Assembly (NCBI GenBank): GCA_001724995.1
Contig: MEFD01000016.1
Coordinates: 124,001 to 188,000 of the forward strand
Source: Rubrivivax sp. SCN 71-131
GTDB taxonomy: Bacteria; Pseudomonadota; Gammaproteobacteria; Burkholderiales; Burkholderiaceae_C
Reading direction: 5' to 3'
DNA length: 64,000 nt
Shown here: positions 9,071-19,054 of the stretch, in pieces
How positions within the stretch are numbered: the first letter of the stretch is position 1
Layout: every line of letters begins with the position of its first letter
Program-made: the position numbers and the translations under genes
Notes under the pieces: generated by a model
What the model saw: the letters and a program-made list of their open reading frames with translations, nothing else
What the model was told of the DNA's origin: nothing
Databases searched by the model: none

Positions 9071-9203
9071 GCTCGATTCCTCCCTTGCCGGGCCGCTGGC
9101 CGGCGCATGACCGATGTCCTTCCTGGACCGCGGCAAAGAATAGCCCAAGGGGCGCCGTCCGACCCCGGATGTTCCCGGCGGCGATGCGCTTGACGCGGCT
9201 TTT

Positions 9204-9219
9204 AGTTCAAGCTTAAACT
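9204..9219. promoter_or_regulatory. Putative MarR operator upstream of the ene-reductase
   Basis: AGTTCAAGCTTAAACT matches its own reverse complement at 14 of 16 positions, typical of MarR boxes. It ends 27 nt before the ene-reductase ATG (9247). The wider 20-nt block 9205-9224 (GTTCAAGCTTAAACTTTCGC) recurs at 16376-16395 upstream of the second sulfatase with 17 of 20 identities. Confidence 0.6.
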
Positions 9220-9246
9220 TTCGCCGTCATCCCCCAGGAGAGCGCC

Positions 9247-10752
9247 ATGTATCGACCGCCCGCGAAGATCAAGTGGAAGGCGAAGCCCGGCGAGTGGCCG
9301 ACGCGCGAGCAGGCGTCGGCGTCGCGGCTGTTCAGCCCGGTCTCGCTGGGGCCGGTCACGCTCGCCACGCGCACCTGGGTACCGGCGATGGTGCCGTGGC
9401 GCGCCACCGAGGACGGTTTCGTGACCGACGACAACGTCGCCTGGTACGCCCGCTTCGCCGAAGGGCGGCCGGGCGCGATCGTGCTCGAGGCCACCGGCAT
9501 CCGTGACATTCCGAGCGGGCCGTTGCTGCGCATCGGCCACGAGCGCTTCGTGCCGGGCCTGCGGCGCCTCGTCGACGCGGTGCGCGAGGCCAGCGGCGGC
9601 GAGACGAAGCTGTTCATCCAGATCATCGACTTCCTCGGCATCCGCCGCCGACCCGAGCCGCAGAAGTTCCTCGAGCGGCACCTCACGATCACCGAGCGCC
9701 ACCGCGCCGCCCTGGCGCTGCCGGGCCAGGCGCCCGATGCCGCCGTGCGCGCGGCGTTGCTGGCGCTCGACGCCGAAGGCCTCGCCGAGGTGCTCGCCCC
9801 GCGCGAGCTCGAGGCCTTGCGCATGGGCGCGCGCGAGCGCGTGACCGACATGCACCTGCCGCACGTGCGCGAGCTGCCGCAGGTGCTGCCGCCGCTGTTC
9901 GCCGACGCGGCGCGTCGCGCGCGCGACGCCGGCTTCGACGGCATCGAGCTGCACTACGCGCACGCCTACACGATGGCCTCGTTCCTGTCGGCGCTGAACG
10001 ACCGCGACGACGGCTACGGGGGCTCGCGCGAAGGCCGCGTGCGGCTGCCGCTCGAGGTCTACGCCGCGGTGCGGCAGGCGGTCGGCGCCGACTACGCGGT
10101 CGGTTGCCGCTTCCTTGCCGACGAATGCATCGCCGGCGGCTCGAGCGTCGCGGACGCGTGCTTCTACGGCGTCGAGTTCGCGCGCGCCGGAATGGACTTC
10201 CTCTCGGTCTCGCGCGGCGGCAAGTTCGAGGACGCCAAGCAGCCCGACCTCGGCTGGTCCGCCTACCCCTACACCGGACCCAGCGGCTACGAGTGCATGC
10301 CGCATCACGTCTCGGACGAGCGCGGCCCGTTCGGCCGCAATTTCGAGGCGACGGCGGCAATCCGCACCGCGGTGCAAGACGCCGGCCTGGCCACGCCGGT
10401 CGTCGTCGCCGGCGGCGTGCACGGCTTCGAGCAGGCCGAGGCGCTGCTCGCCGACGGGCGTGCCGACGTGGTCGGCTTCGCGCGCACCAGCCTGGCCGAC
10501 CCCGACTGGTTCGTGAAGGTGCGCAGCGGCCACGGCCGCGCCGTCAACGTCTGCAGCTACTCCAACTACTGCGAGGCGCTCGACGAGAAGCACAAGGAAG
10601 TGACCTGCAGCCTGTGGGACCGCATCGACCTCGCCACGCCGGGCTTGCGCATGAGCGCCGACGGCAAGCGTCGGCTGGTCCCGCCGCGCTGGAGCGCGCC
10701 GACCGCCGAAGCGGCGGCCGTACCCGCCGACGCCGCCACCGCCACCCCTTGA
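9247..10752 (+). CDS. Old-yellow-enzyme-family NADH:flavin oxidoreductase
   Basis: 501-aa FMN TIM-barrel protein. Family features include LFSPVSLGPVTLATRTWVPAMVP at the start, GFDGIELHYAHAYTMASFLSALNDRDDGYGGSREGRVRLPLEVYAAVR in the middle and a C-terminal phosphate-binding stretch (VVVAGGVHGFEQAEALLADGRADVVGFARTSLADPDW). After the barrel come three cysteines (VCSYSNYCEALDEKHKEVTC) at a place where 2,4-dienoyl-CoA reductases hold an Fe-S cluster. It starts a plus-strand operon with a ferredoxin 16 nt later and a ferredoxin reductase. The likely role is reduction of an unsaturated aromatic or alicyclic intermediate with ferredoxin electrons; the exact substrate is unknown. Confidence 0.82.
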   Translation: MYRPPAKIKWKAKPGEWPTREQASASRLFSPVSLGPVTLATRTWVPAMVPWRATEDGFVTDDNVAWYARFAEGRPGAIVLEATGIRDIPSGPLLRIGHERFVPGLRRLVDAVREASGGETKLFIQIIDFLGIRRRPEPQKFLERHLTITERHRAALALPGQAPDAAVRAALLALDAEGLAEVLAPRELEALRMGARERVTDMHLPHVRELPQVLPPLFADAARRARDAGFDGIELHYAHAYTMASFLSALNDRDDGYGGSREGRVRLPLEVYAAVRQAVGADYAVGCRFLADECIAGGSSVADACFYGVEFARAGMDFLSVSRGGKFEDAKQPDLGWSAYPYTGPSGYECMPHHVSDERGPFGRNFEATAAIRTAVQDAGLATPVVVAGGVHGFEQAEALLADGRADVVGFARTSLADPDWFVKVRSGHGRAVNVCSYSNYCEALDEKHKEVTCSLWDRIDLATPGLRMSADGKRRLVPPRWSAPTAEAAAVPADAATATP

Positions 10753-10767
10753 ACGGAGCGCCAGAAC

Positions 10768-11091
10768 ATGACCCATGTCGTCACCGACGGCTGCGTGCGC
10801 TGCAAGTACACCGATTGCGTCGACGTCTGCCCGGTCGACTGCTTCCGCGAGGGGCCGGAGTTCCTCGTCATCGACCCCGACGAATGCATCGATTGCGCGG
10901 TCTGCGTCGCCGAATGCCCGGTGGACGCGATCCATGCCGAGGAGAACGTCCCCGAGGCGATGCGCGGCTTCGTCGAGCTCAACGCCCGTCTCGCGCCGCA
11001 GTGGCCGGCGATCACGCGGCGCAAGGCACCGCTGCCGGACGCCGAGGTCTGGAAGGCGCGCGCCGACAAGCTGGCCGGCCTGGCGCTGTGA
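10768..11091 (+). CDS. fdxA: 7Fe ferredoxin (FdxA-like)
   Basis: 107-aa ferredoxin with the FdxA cysteine pattern: [18 protein letters not shown] supplies the 3Fe-4S/4Fe-4S ligands and [16 protein letters not shown] the second set. The remainder ([25 protein letters not shown]) is the usual FdxA tail. It carries single electrons. Its place between the ene-reductase and the ferredoxin reductase makes a three-gene electron relay from NAD(P)H to the flavoenzyme plausible. Confidence 0.9.
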   Translation: MTHVVTDGCVRCKYTDCVDVCPVDCFREGPEFLVIDPDECIDCAVCVAECPVDAIHAEENVPEAMRGFVELNARLAPQWPAITRRKAPLPDAEVWKARADKLAGLAL

Positions 11092-11134
11092 CGCCGGTCG
11101 TCCGTCCGAACCACCTGCCCTCGACTTCACCACC

Positions 11135-11908
11135 ATGAGTGCTTTCAACGAGGAACGCGTCCTCAGCGTCCATCACTGGACCGACCGCCTGTTCAGCTTC
11201 ACCACCACGCGCGACACGTCGCTGCGCTTCGCCAACGGCCACTTCACGATGATCGGCCTGCGTGTCGAAGGCAAGCCGCTATTGCGCGCCTACAGCATCG
11301 CCAGCGCCAACCACGAGGAGCATCTGGAGTTCCTCAGCATCAAGGTGGACGCCGGCCCGCTGACCTCGCGGCTGCAGCACATCCAGGTCGGCGATCCGAT
11401 CATCGTCGGCCGCAAGCCTACCGGCACGCTGGTCATCGACTACCTGCTGCCGGGCAAGCGGCTGTACCTGCTGGGCACCGGCACCGGGCTCGCGCCCTTC
11501 CTAAGCATCGTGCGCGACCCGGCCACCTACGAGAAGTTCGAGCAGGTGATCCTGGTGCACGGCGTGCGCACCACGGACGAACTCGCCTACCACGACCTGC
11601 TCGTCGAGCACCTGCCCGCGCACGAGTTCCTCGGCGAGCTCGTCACCTCGCAGCTGCGCTACTACCCGACGGTGACGCGCGAGAGCTATCGCAACATGGG
11701 GCGCGTGACGCACCTGATCGAGTCGGGCAAGCTGTTCAGCGACCTCGGCGTGCCGCCGCTGTCGCCCGAGGACGACCGCGCCATGCTCTGCGGCAGCCCG
11801 GCGATGCTGCGTGACATCAAGAAGATGCTCGAAGTGCGCGGCTTCAAGGAGGGCAACACCTCGACGCCGGGGGACTTCGTGATCGAGCGCGCCTTCGCCG
11901 AGCAGTAG
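11135..11908 (+). CDS. fpr: Ferredoxin--NADP+ reductase
   Basis: 257 aa, the normal length for bacterial subclass Fpr enzymes. The FAD motif is RAYSIASAN (residues ~50-58), with GTGTGLAPFLSIVRDP and VHGVRTTDELAYHDLL in the nucleotide domain and LCGSPAMLRDIKKML near the end. The C-terminus FVIERAFAEQ is like betaproteobacterial Fpr. It transfers electrons between NADPH and ferredoxin. It lies 43 nt after fdxA, so it is probably co-transcribed with the ene-reductase and ferredoxin. Confidence 0.93.
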   Translation: MSAFNEERVLSVHHWTDRLFSFTTTRDTSLRFANGHFTMIGLRVEGKPLLRAYSIASANHEEHLEFLSIKVDAGPLTSRLQHIQVGDPIIVGRKPTGTLVIDYLLPGKRLYLLGTGTGLAPFLSIVRDPATYEKFEQVILVHGVRTTDELAYHDLLVEHLPAHEFLGELVTSQLRYYPTVTRESYRNMGRVTHLIESGKLFSDLGVPPLSPEDDRAMLCGSPAMLRDIKKMLEVRGFKEGNTSTPGDFVIERAFAEQ

Positions 11909-11913
11909 CCCGC

Positions 11914-11944
11914 GCCGGACGCCGGACGCCGCCCGGCGCCCGGC
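11914..11944. terminator. Hairpin between convergent fpr and ridA-like gene
   Basis: A 12-nt arm GCCGGACGCCGG pairs with CCGGCGCCCGGC (one mismatch) around a 7-nt loop, filling the 43-nt gap between convergent genes. No T-run, so bidirectional termination is a suggestion. Confidence 0.4.
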
Positions 11945-11951
11945 ACGGTCG

Positions 11952-12377
11952 TCACTGCGGCAGCACGGCGGTGCACTCGATCTCGACGCGGGCGCGATCC
12001 TCGATCAGCGACTTCACCTCGACCGCGGTCATGGCCGCGTTGTAGGCGCCGATGAGCTCGCGGAACGCGGCGCCGACCTCGCGGCCGGCGGCGAGGTACT
12101 CGCGCTTGTCGACCACGTACCAGGTCATGCGCACGATGTGCTCGGGCCGCGCGCCGGCCTCGCGCAGCACGTCGACGATGTTCGTCAGAGCCTGGCGCGT
12201 CTGGACGCCGAAGTCGTCGCTGTGAAAAACGCCCTCGGCGTCCCAGCCGATCATGCCGGCGACGTAGACATGGCGGCCGTTCACGGCCACGCCGTTGGCG
12301 TAGCCCTTGGGCCGCGGCCAGCCCGGCGGCAACAGCACCTGCGCTTCATTCGTGTTCACATGCATCTCCCGGTTCAT
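11952..12377 (-). CDS. RidA-like protein of the 2-aminobenzoyl-CoA cluster type (catalytic Arg absent)
   Basis: 141-aa protein with the RidA/YjgF trimer fold: GYANGVAVNGRHVYVAGMIGWD, a middle helix, RPEHIVRMTWYVVDKREY and EIECTAVLP. At the position of the imine-binding Arg105 of RidA (P-A-R) it has A-A-M116, so classical enamine/imine hydrolysis is doubtful. It is the last gene of the minus-strand operon SDR-MarR-crotonase-acyl-CoA dehydrogenase-thioesterase-RidA and overlaps the thioesterase stop by 4 nt (ATGA). A second start ATG is at 12365. RidA-like genes occur in anthranilate-CoA clusters; the function there is unclear. Confidence 0.85.
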   Translation of the reverse strand: MNREMHVNTNEAQVLLPPGWPRPKGYANGVAVNGRHVYVAGMIGWDAEGVFHSDDFGVQTRQALTNIVDVLREAGARPEHIVRMTWYVVDKREYLAAGREVGAAFRELIGAYNAAMTAVEVKSLIEDRARVEIECTAVLPQ

Positions 12378-12801
12378 TGAACGATGCCCGTCGTGCGGGC
12401 GATGGCTTCGCGGATATCGGGCGGGATCTCGACCGCCGCGTAGCTGTCGAGCGAGATCGTGACGAGCACCTGGCGCGCGGCCATGCGCACGATGCCGTCG
12501 TGGCGCCCGGTGCAGCGCAGCTGCAGCGTCAGCGAGCGCACGCCGAGCTTCTCGACCTCGAGCGACAGCACGACCTCGTCGCCCATGCGGCTGACGGCCT
12601 TGAAGTCGACTTCGAGCCGCACGGTGGGCAGGCCGATGCGGCGGCGGATGATCGTCTGCTCGTAGCCGACGCCCAGCCCTTCGTTGAACCAGTCCTCGAC
12701 CAGTCCGTTGAAGATGACGAAGTACTGCGGGTAGAAGATGATCCCGGCCGGGTCGCAGTCGGAGAAGCGCACCAGCCTCTGGCGCATGAAGGTCAGCGGC
12801 T

Positions 12802-12805
<4 letters not shown>
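12374..12805 (-). CDS. 4-hydroxybenzoyl-CoA-type thioesterase
   Basis: 143-aa hotdog-fold acyl-CoA thioesterase. [28 protein letters not shown] carries the catalytic Asp in the same surroundings as Pseudomonas 4-hydroxybenzoyl-CoA thioesterase. The ATG at 12805 follows GGAGG and overlaps the preceding acyl-CoA dehydrogenase stop by 4 nt (ATGA); the next gene also overlaps by 4 nt. It would hydrolyse an aromatic or cyclic CoA ester, either as a pathway step or as overflow protection. Confidence 0.88.
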
Positions 12806-13983
<1,178 letters not shown>

Positions 13984-14021
13984 GGTCGGTACACGCTCCA
14001 GGGGGGGAGGAACAAGCGGCC

Positions 14022-14882
14022 TCAGTTGCCTTCGAAGCGCGGCTTCTGCTTGGCGACGAAGGCGTGGTAGGCCCGCGAGAAGTCCTCGGTCAGCATGCAG
14101 ATCGCCTGCGCCTGGGCCTCGGCCTCGATCGCCTGGTCGATCGACATCGTCCATTCCTGGTGCAGCATCGTCTTGGTCATGCCGTTGGCAAAGCTCGGGC
14201 CATCCGCCAGTTCGCGCGCGAGCGCCAGCGCGTCGTCGAGCAGCGCCTGCGGCGCCGACAGGCTGTTGAAGAAGCCCCAGCGCTCGCCCTCCTCGCCGCC
14301 GAAGGCGCGTCCGGTATAGAGCAGCGCGCTGGCGCGGCCGTGGCCGACGATGCGCGGCAGGATCGCGCAGGCGCCCATGTCGCAGCCGGCGAGGCCGACG
14401 CGGTTGAAGAGGAACGCCGTCTTCGAGCGCGCCGTGCCCAGGCGCAGGTCCGACGCCATCGCGACGATGGCGCCGGCGCCGGCGCAGACGCCGTCGACCG
14501 CCGCGACGATCGGCTGCGGGCAGGCGCGCATGGCCTTGACGAGGTCGCCCGTCATGCGCGTGAACATCAGCAGCTCGGGCGCCTTCAGCTGCACCAGCGG
14601 GCCGATGATCTCGTGCACGTCGCCGCCGGAGCAGAAGTTGTCGCCGGCGCCGACGATGACCACCGCCTTCACGTCGTCGGCGTACTTCAGCTGCCCGAAC
14701 AGGTCGCGCAGCTCGGCGTACGAATCGAAGGTCAGCGGGTTCTTGCGCTCGGGGCGGTTCAGCGTTACGGTCGCGACGCGGTCGGCGACCTGCCAGCGAA
14801 AGTGCGTGGCCCGGTAGTCCGACGCCGGACGGCGGTTACCGGCAAGCAGGGCGGGGTCGATGCGGGGGGTGGCGGAGTCCAT
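14022..14882 (-). CDS. Crotonase-family enzyme lacking both hydratase glutamates
   Basis: 286-aa crotonase with [19 protein letters not shown], the oxyanion-hole segment [10 protein letters not shown] and the helix [22 protein letters not shown]. By eye alignment to rat enoyl-CoA hydratase, Glu144 falls on an Ala/Ile (~137-139) and Glu164 on Val162. Asp168 (GLAGCDMG) sits where PaaG-type isomerases have their catalytic Asp. Isomerase, lyase or ring-hydrolase activity is therefore as likely as hydratase. The ATG at 14882 has AGGA upstream, inside the 3' end of the MarR gene, with a 118-nt overlap. Confidence 0.85.
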   Translation of the reverse strand: MDSATPRIDPALLAGNRRPASDYRATHFRWQVADRVATVTLNRPERKNPLTFDSYAELRDLFGQLKYADDVKAVVIVGAGDNFCSGGDVHEIIGPLVQLKAPELLMFTRMTGDLVKAMRACPQPIVAAVDGVCAGAGAIVAMASDLRLGTARSKTAFLFNRVGLAGCDMGACAILPRIVGHGRASALLYTGRAFGGEEGERWGFFNSLSAPQALLDDALALARELADGPSFANGMTKTMLHQEWTMSIDQAIEAEAQAQAICMLTEDFSRAYHAFVAKQKPRFEGN

Positions 14883-15409
14883 AAAGCTTCCTCGTCGTTG
14901 AAGTCGGTCGGGTGGCCGAGCTGCGCCCGCAGCGCGACCAGGCGGTCGTGAAGTTGATCGAGCGCGTCGGCGTCGAGGCCGCAGAACAGCTCGAGCATCC
15001 ATTGGCGGTACTCGCGCGCCATCTGCTCGAAGGCACGGCGGCCCTGCGCGGTCAGGCGCACGATGCGCACGCGGCGGTCGGCGGGCGAGGTCTGGCGCGA
15101 CACGAAGCCCTCGCGCTCGAGCTCGTCGGCCAGACCGGTGACGTTGCTGCCGGTCACCATGAGACGGCGTGCCAGGCTCTTCATGTGCATCCCGGCCGGT
15201 CGCCGGTGCAGCTGCGCCATGAGGTCGAAACGCGCCGCGGAGACGCCAAAGCGCGCGCGCAGCCGGCGCTGCACGTCGTCGGAGATCCGCAGCGTGCAGG
15301 CGTGCAGGTGTGCCCACAGCGCGTCGACGCGCGCATGCCGCAGCGGCGGCGCCGCGGCGGCATCCGGCGGCGGGCGCGGCACGCGTGGCGGGGCGTCGCC
15401 GACGCTCAC
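14765..15409 (-). CDS. MarR-family regulator with C-terminal extension
   Basis: 214-aa MarR protein with a winged helix ([66 protein letters not shown]). It starts at a GTG (15409) that overlaps the upstream SDR stop as GTGA. Its C-terminal ~45 residues extend past the normal MarR end and are encoded across the start of the crotonase gene. It is paralogous to the MarR at 27589-28107. It is probably the local repressor, released by an aromatic acyl-CoA. Confidence 0.86.
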   Translation of the reverse strand: MSVGDAPPRVPRPPPDAAAAPPLRHARVDALWAHLHACTLRISDDVQRRLRARFGVSAARFDLMAQLHRRPAGMHMKSLARRLMVTGSNVTGLADELEREGFVSRQTSPADRRVRIVRLTAQGRRAFEQMAREYRQWMLELFCGLDADALDQLHDRLVALRAQLGHPTDFNDEEALWTPPPPASTPPCLPVTAVRRRTTGPRTFAGRSPTASRP

Positions 15410-16185
15410 GGCATGACTTCCCCGCCGCACACGGCGATGGCCTGGCCGTGCATCGACGCCGCGGCCGGCCGGCACAGCCAGCGCACCGCGTCCGCGACCT
15501 CCTCGGGTTGCACGATGCGCCCCTGCGGGTTGCCTGCCGCGAACTCCTCGCGCGCGGCCTCGATGCTGCGCCCGGTCTTGGCGACGACGTTGGCGATGCT
15601 CTCGCGCAGGATCTCGGTCTCGGTATAGCCGGGACAGACCGCGTTGACGGTGATGCCCTTGCGCGCCACCTCGTGCGCCAGCGCGCGCGTCAGGCCGACG
15701 ACGCCGTGCTTGGCGGCGCAGTACGCGGCGACGTAGCCGTAGCCGATGAGGCCGGCGGTGCTGGCGACGTTGACGACGCGCCCCCAGCCGCCGCGCAGCA
15801 TGTCGGGCAGCGCCGCCTGCGTGCACAGGAAAGTGCCGGTGAGGTTGACCTCGAGCATGCGGCTCCACAGCGCCGCGTCGGTCTTCAGGAACGGCGCGCT
15901 GGCGGCCTGCCCGGCGTTGTTGACGAGCACGGCAAGCGGCCCGAAGCGCCCGCGCGCCGATTCGAAGGCGGCCGCCACCTGCGCCACATCCGCGACGTCG
16001 GCGGCCACGGCGTGCAGGCGATCGGGTGACTCCGCGGCGAGGCGCTGCACGACCTCGTGGCGGCGCCCGAGGACGGTGACGCGGGCGCCTTCGGCCAGCA
16101 GCGCGCGTGCCACCGCGGCGCCGATGCCGCTGCCGCCGCCGGTGACCAGTGCGTGACGCCCGTGAAGAGTGGTCGCGCCATCCAC
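15406..16185 (-). CDS. SDR-family 3-hydroxyacyl-CoA dehydrogenase-type oxidoreductase
   Basis: 259-aa short-chain dehydrogenase. The cofactor motif TGGGSGIG is near residues 16-23, with LVNNAGQA, the catalytic Ser in NVASTAG and Y-x-x-x-K as YCAAKHG. A GTG start at 16185 is used because GGAAGGA lies 9 nt upstream and the in-register frame begins [18 protein letters not shown]. It is the first gene of the minus-strand CoA operon. It is closely similar to the SDR at 28104-28877, down to the shared segment [16 protein letters not shown]. The role is likely oxidation of a hydroxyacyl-CoA intermediate. Confidence 0.9.
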   Translation of the reverse strand: MDGATTLHGRHALVTGGGSGIGAAVARALLAEGARVTVLGRRHEVVQRLAAESPDRLHAVAADVADVAQVAAAFESARGRFGPLAVLVNNAGQAASAPFLKTDAALWSRMLEVNLTGTFLCTQAALPDMLRGGWGRVVNVASTAGLIGYGYVAAYCAAKHGVVGLTRALAHEVARKGITVNAVCPGYTETEILRESIANVVAKTGRSIEAAREEFAAGNPQGRIVQPEEVADAVRWLCRPAAASMHGQAIAVCGGEVMP

Positions 16186-16430
16186 GATCGCTGTCCTTCC
16201 TGTGATGCGGCCGTGCGGCGCACGGCGTGACCGCTATCGTTGCCCTCGCCCGGCAGCGGCGCTATCCGTTTCCTATCGGCCCCTGACCGCTACCTCCGGC
16301 GAACTGCGCCGACGGCGGCCGCGCGCCGCGCGCCGGGCCGCAATCGAAGCGGATTGCCGTGGCGGCGAAAAATTGGTACAAGCCTGAACTTTCGCGGGCC
16401 CGGGTCCCGCTGGCCACGGAACGCCACCGC
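16186..16430. promoter_or_regulatory. Divergent intergenic region between CoA operon and sulfatase
   Basis: 245 nt between divergent starts. On the SDR side it holds GTGATGC (16202-16208), a sequence also found ahead of abmA, and a perfect 7-bp dyad GCCGTGC/GCACGGC (16210-16226). On the sulfatase side it holds the MarR-like box at 16376-16395. No gene is seen. Confidence 0.5.
16376..16395. promoter_or_regulatory. Second copy of the MarR-type operator, upstream of sulfatase 2
   Basis: GTACAAGCCTGAACTTTCGC matches the ene-reductase box (9205-9224) at 17 of 20 positions, including the flank TTTCGC. It ends 35 nt before the sulfatase ATG at 16431. Shared control by the MarR at 8543 is inferred. 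Confidence 0.5.
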
Positions 16431-18002
16431 ATGACACGTCCGAACTTCCTGCTGTTCATCACCGACCAGCATCGCGCCGACCACCTGGGCGCCTACGGCA
16501 ACACCGTCGTGCACACGCCGAACCTCGACGGCCTGGCGCGCCGTGGCTGGGTCGCCGACCGCTGCTACGTGTCGTCACCGGTGTGCATGCCCAACCGCGC
16601 CAGCCTGCTGACCGGACGCCCGCCGTCGCTGCACGGCGTGCGCCACAACGGCATCCCGCTGTCGCTGCAGGCGACGACCTTCGTCGACGTGCTGCGTCGC
16701 GCGGGCTGGCGGACGGCGCTGATCGGCAAGGGGCACCTCCAGAACATGTCGGGCCTGCCGTCGGCGTGGCCGCCGGCGCAGCGCCGGCTGGCGCTCGAGG
16801 CGCGGCGCGGGCCGCCCGGCCGCTACGACCAGGAATGGGGGCCGCGCTGGCAGCAGGATCCCGGCTGCGAAATGGAGCTGCCCTTCTACGGCTTCGACGG
16901 CGTGCGCCTGGCGATCGACCACGGCGACGAGGTGCTCGGGCACTACCGGCGCTGGCTGGAGCGCGAGCATCCCGCGGTCGCGGCGCTGACCGGGCCCGGG
17001 CACGCGCTGGCGTCCGACTACGCGCTGGTCGCCGCCGGCCAGGCCTGGCGCACGCGCGTTCCCGAGGAATGCTCGACGACGCGCTGGATCGCCGACGAGA
17101 CCATCCTGCGCCTGCAGGAGCACGCCCGCGACGGGGAGCCGTTCTTCATTCAATGCTCCTTCCCCGATCCGCACCATCCCTTCACGCCGCCCGGTCGCTA
17201 CTGGGGCATGTACGACCCGGCGCTGATCGATCTGCCGGCGTCGTTCCACGGCTGCACCGAGCCGCCGCCGCACGTCGCCGCCTTGCACCGCTTGCGCGAC
17301 GCCGGCAAGGCCGTGAAGTCGAGCCCGGCGGCGTTCGCCTGCAGCGAGCGCGAGGCGCGCGAGGCGATCGCCCTGAACTACGGCTCGATCGCGCACATCG
17401 ACGCCGAGGTCGGGCGCGTGCTCGGCACCCTGCAGCGCCTCGGTCTGGACCGGGACACCGTCGTCATCTTCACCAGCGACCATGGCGACTACCTTGGCGA
17501 CCACCAGTTGCTGCTGAAGACGCCCATCCACTACCAGAGCCTGATCCGCGCGCCGCTGATCTGGAGCGATCCGCAGCGGCCGACCGCGTCGCGCAGCGCG
17601 GACCTGCACGCGACGATCGATCTCGCGCCCAGCATCCTGCAGCGCGCCGGCGTGCCCGCGTTCAACGGCATCACCGGGCGCTGCCTGCCCTGCGTCGCGG
17701 ACGCGGACGCGGACGCACCGCTGCGCCGCCGCGTCGTCGTCGAGGACGAAGTGCAGCGCATGCTGTTCGGCTTCGCGGTTCCGCCGCGCCTGCGCACGCT
17801 GGTGACGCCGCGCTGGCGCATGAGCGTGTACCTGGACGCGACCTGGGGCGAGCTCTACGACCTGCAGGACGACCCGCACGAATGCCGCAACCGCTGGGAC
17901 GACCCCGGCTGCGTGGGGCTGAAGTCCGAGCTGCTGTTCGAGCTCGCGCAGGAACTGATGGCCCAGGGCGAGTGCAGCCCCTATGCCAGCGCGCTGGCCT
18001 GA
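16431..18002 (+). CDS. Formylglycine-type sulfatase, second copy
   Basis: 523-aa alkaline-phosphatase-superfamily sulfatase. The modification motif is C52-M-P-N-R56 within SSPVCMPNRASLLTGR. Metal ligands are in NFLLFITDQHRADHLG and IFTSDHGDYLGDHQLLLK; the substrate-side segment SFPDPHHPFTPP is typical of this branch. It is not a recent duplicate of the 4587-6170 gene: the middle region diverges completely. No signal peptide is visible. It is followed 55 nt later by a Bug-type receptor, so uptake and desulfation may be coupled, and it needs a maturase (7274-8506). Confidence 0.88.
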   Translation: MTRPNFLLFITDQHRADHLGAYGNTVVHTPNLDGLARRGWVADRCYVSSPVCMPNRASLLTGRPPSLHGVRHNGIPLSLQATTFVDVLRRAGWRTALIGKGHLQNMSGLPSAWPPAQRRLALEARRGPPGRYDQEWGPRWQQDPGCEMELPFYGFDGVRLAIDHGDEVLGHYRRWLEREHPAVAALTGPGHALASDYALVAAGQAWRTRVPEECSTTRWIADETILRLQEHARDGEPFFIQCSFPDPHHPFTPPGRYWGMYDPALIDLPASFHGCTEPPPHVAALHRLRDAGKAVKSSPAAFACSEREAREAIALNYGSIAHIDAEVGRVLGTLQRLGLDRDTVVIFTSDHGDYLGDHQLLLKTPIHYQSLIRAPLIWSDPQRPTASRSADLHATIDLAPSILQRAGVPAFNGITGRCLPCVADADADAPLRRRVVVEDEVQRMLFGFAVPPRLRTLVTPRWRMSVYLDATWGELYDLQDDPHECRNRWDDPGCVGLKSELLFELAQELMAQGECSPYASALA

Positions 18003-18057
18003 GGCCGTCGCTGGTTTGCCCATCGACCCGCAATCCGATCCACAGGAGACCACCGTC

Positions 18058-19023
18058 ATGCCTACCGTGATTCGTCATCTCGTGGCCCTGCTGGGCGGCG
18101 TGCTGTTCGCTGCAGGCGCCTGCGCGCAGGCCTTTCCGGGCAAGCCGGTGAAGATCGTCGTCAACTTCGCGGTCGGCGGGCCGGCGGACCTGATGGCGCG
18201 GGTCTTTGCCGAACACCTCACCGCGCGTGTCGGGCAGCCGGTGATCGTCGAGGCCTTGCCCGGAGCCAACGGCAACCTCGGCGCCCAGGCGGTGAGCCGT
18301 GCCAGCGCCGACGGCCATACCCTGCTGCTGACGGCCGAGAACGTGCTCACCGTGAGTCCGCTCATCTACTCGCGCATGGGCTTCGATCCGCACACGGACC
18401 TCGAGCCGGTGAGCCTCGTCGGCGCCTTCGAGCAGGTGCTGGTGGTGCCGCCCGGCAAGGGCATGCGCACGGTCGCCGATCTCGTCGCACGGGCCAAGGC
18501 TGAGAATCTCGCCTATGCCTCCGCCGGCATCGGCAGCCCCGGCCACCTCGCCTTCCTGAGCTTCGCCCAGCGCGCCGGCATCACGGCGTCGCACATTCCG
18601 TACAAGGGCGGCGTGCCTGCGGTGACGGACCTGATCGGCGCTCAGGTCGACGCCGGTTTCGTCGTCATCGGCGGCGTGCGCCAGCACCTGCAGGCCGGCA
18701 AGCTGGTCGCGCTCGCGGTCTCCGGCAAGGAGCGCTCGCCCGAGCTGCCCCGGGTGCCGACGCTGTCGGAGACCGGCTACCCGAACTTCAGCATCGCCTA
18801 CGGCTACCTGCTGATGCTGCCCAAGGGCGCCACCGCGCCCGTGAAGCGCTACTGGCAGGAGCAGATGCGCGAGGTCCTGCAGATCCCCGATGTCGTCGAG
18901 CGCCTGAAGGCACTCGACACGCGGGTCATCAACGGCGACGCCGTCGCCGCGCGAAGCTGGGTCAAGGACGCCGGCGCGCGCTGGCGCGCGGCCCTCGGCG
19001 ACGGCGCGATGAAGCTCGACTGA
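18058..19023 (+). CDS. Tripartite tricarboxylate transporter receptor (Bug/TctC family)
   Basis: 321-aa periplasmic binding protein with a signal peptide (MPTVIRHLVALLGGVLFAAGACAQ). The Bug family pattern is present: FPGKPVKIVVNFAVGGPADLMARVFAEHLTARVGQPVIVEALPGANGNLGAQAVSRASADGHTLL, then YASAGIGSPGHLA and IPYKGGVPAVTDLIGAQVDAGF. No TctA/TctB permease genes are nearby, which is common for these orphan receptors in Burkholderiales. Co-orientation with the sulfatase suggests a shared substrate. Confidence 0.9.
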   Translation: MPTVIRHLVALLGGVLFAAGACAQAFPGKPVKIVVNFAVGGPADLMARVFAEHLTARVGQPVIVEALPGANGNLGAQAVSRASADGHTLLLTAENVLTVSPLIYSRMGFDPHTDLEPVSLVGAFEQVLVVPPGKGMRTVADLVARAKAENLAYASAGIGSPGHLAFLSFAQRAGITASHIPYKGGVPAVTDLIGAQVDAGFVVIGGVRQHLQAGKLVALAVSGKERSPELPRVPTLSETGYPNFSIAYGYLLMLPKGATAPVKRYWQEQMREVLQIPDVVERLKALDTRVINGDAVAARSWVKDAGARWRAALGDGAMKLD

Positions 19024-19054
19024 ACGCCGCGACCGGGCGGGTCGCGGTCGCCGC

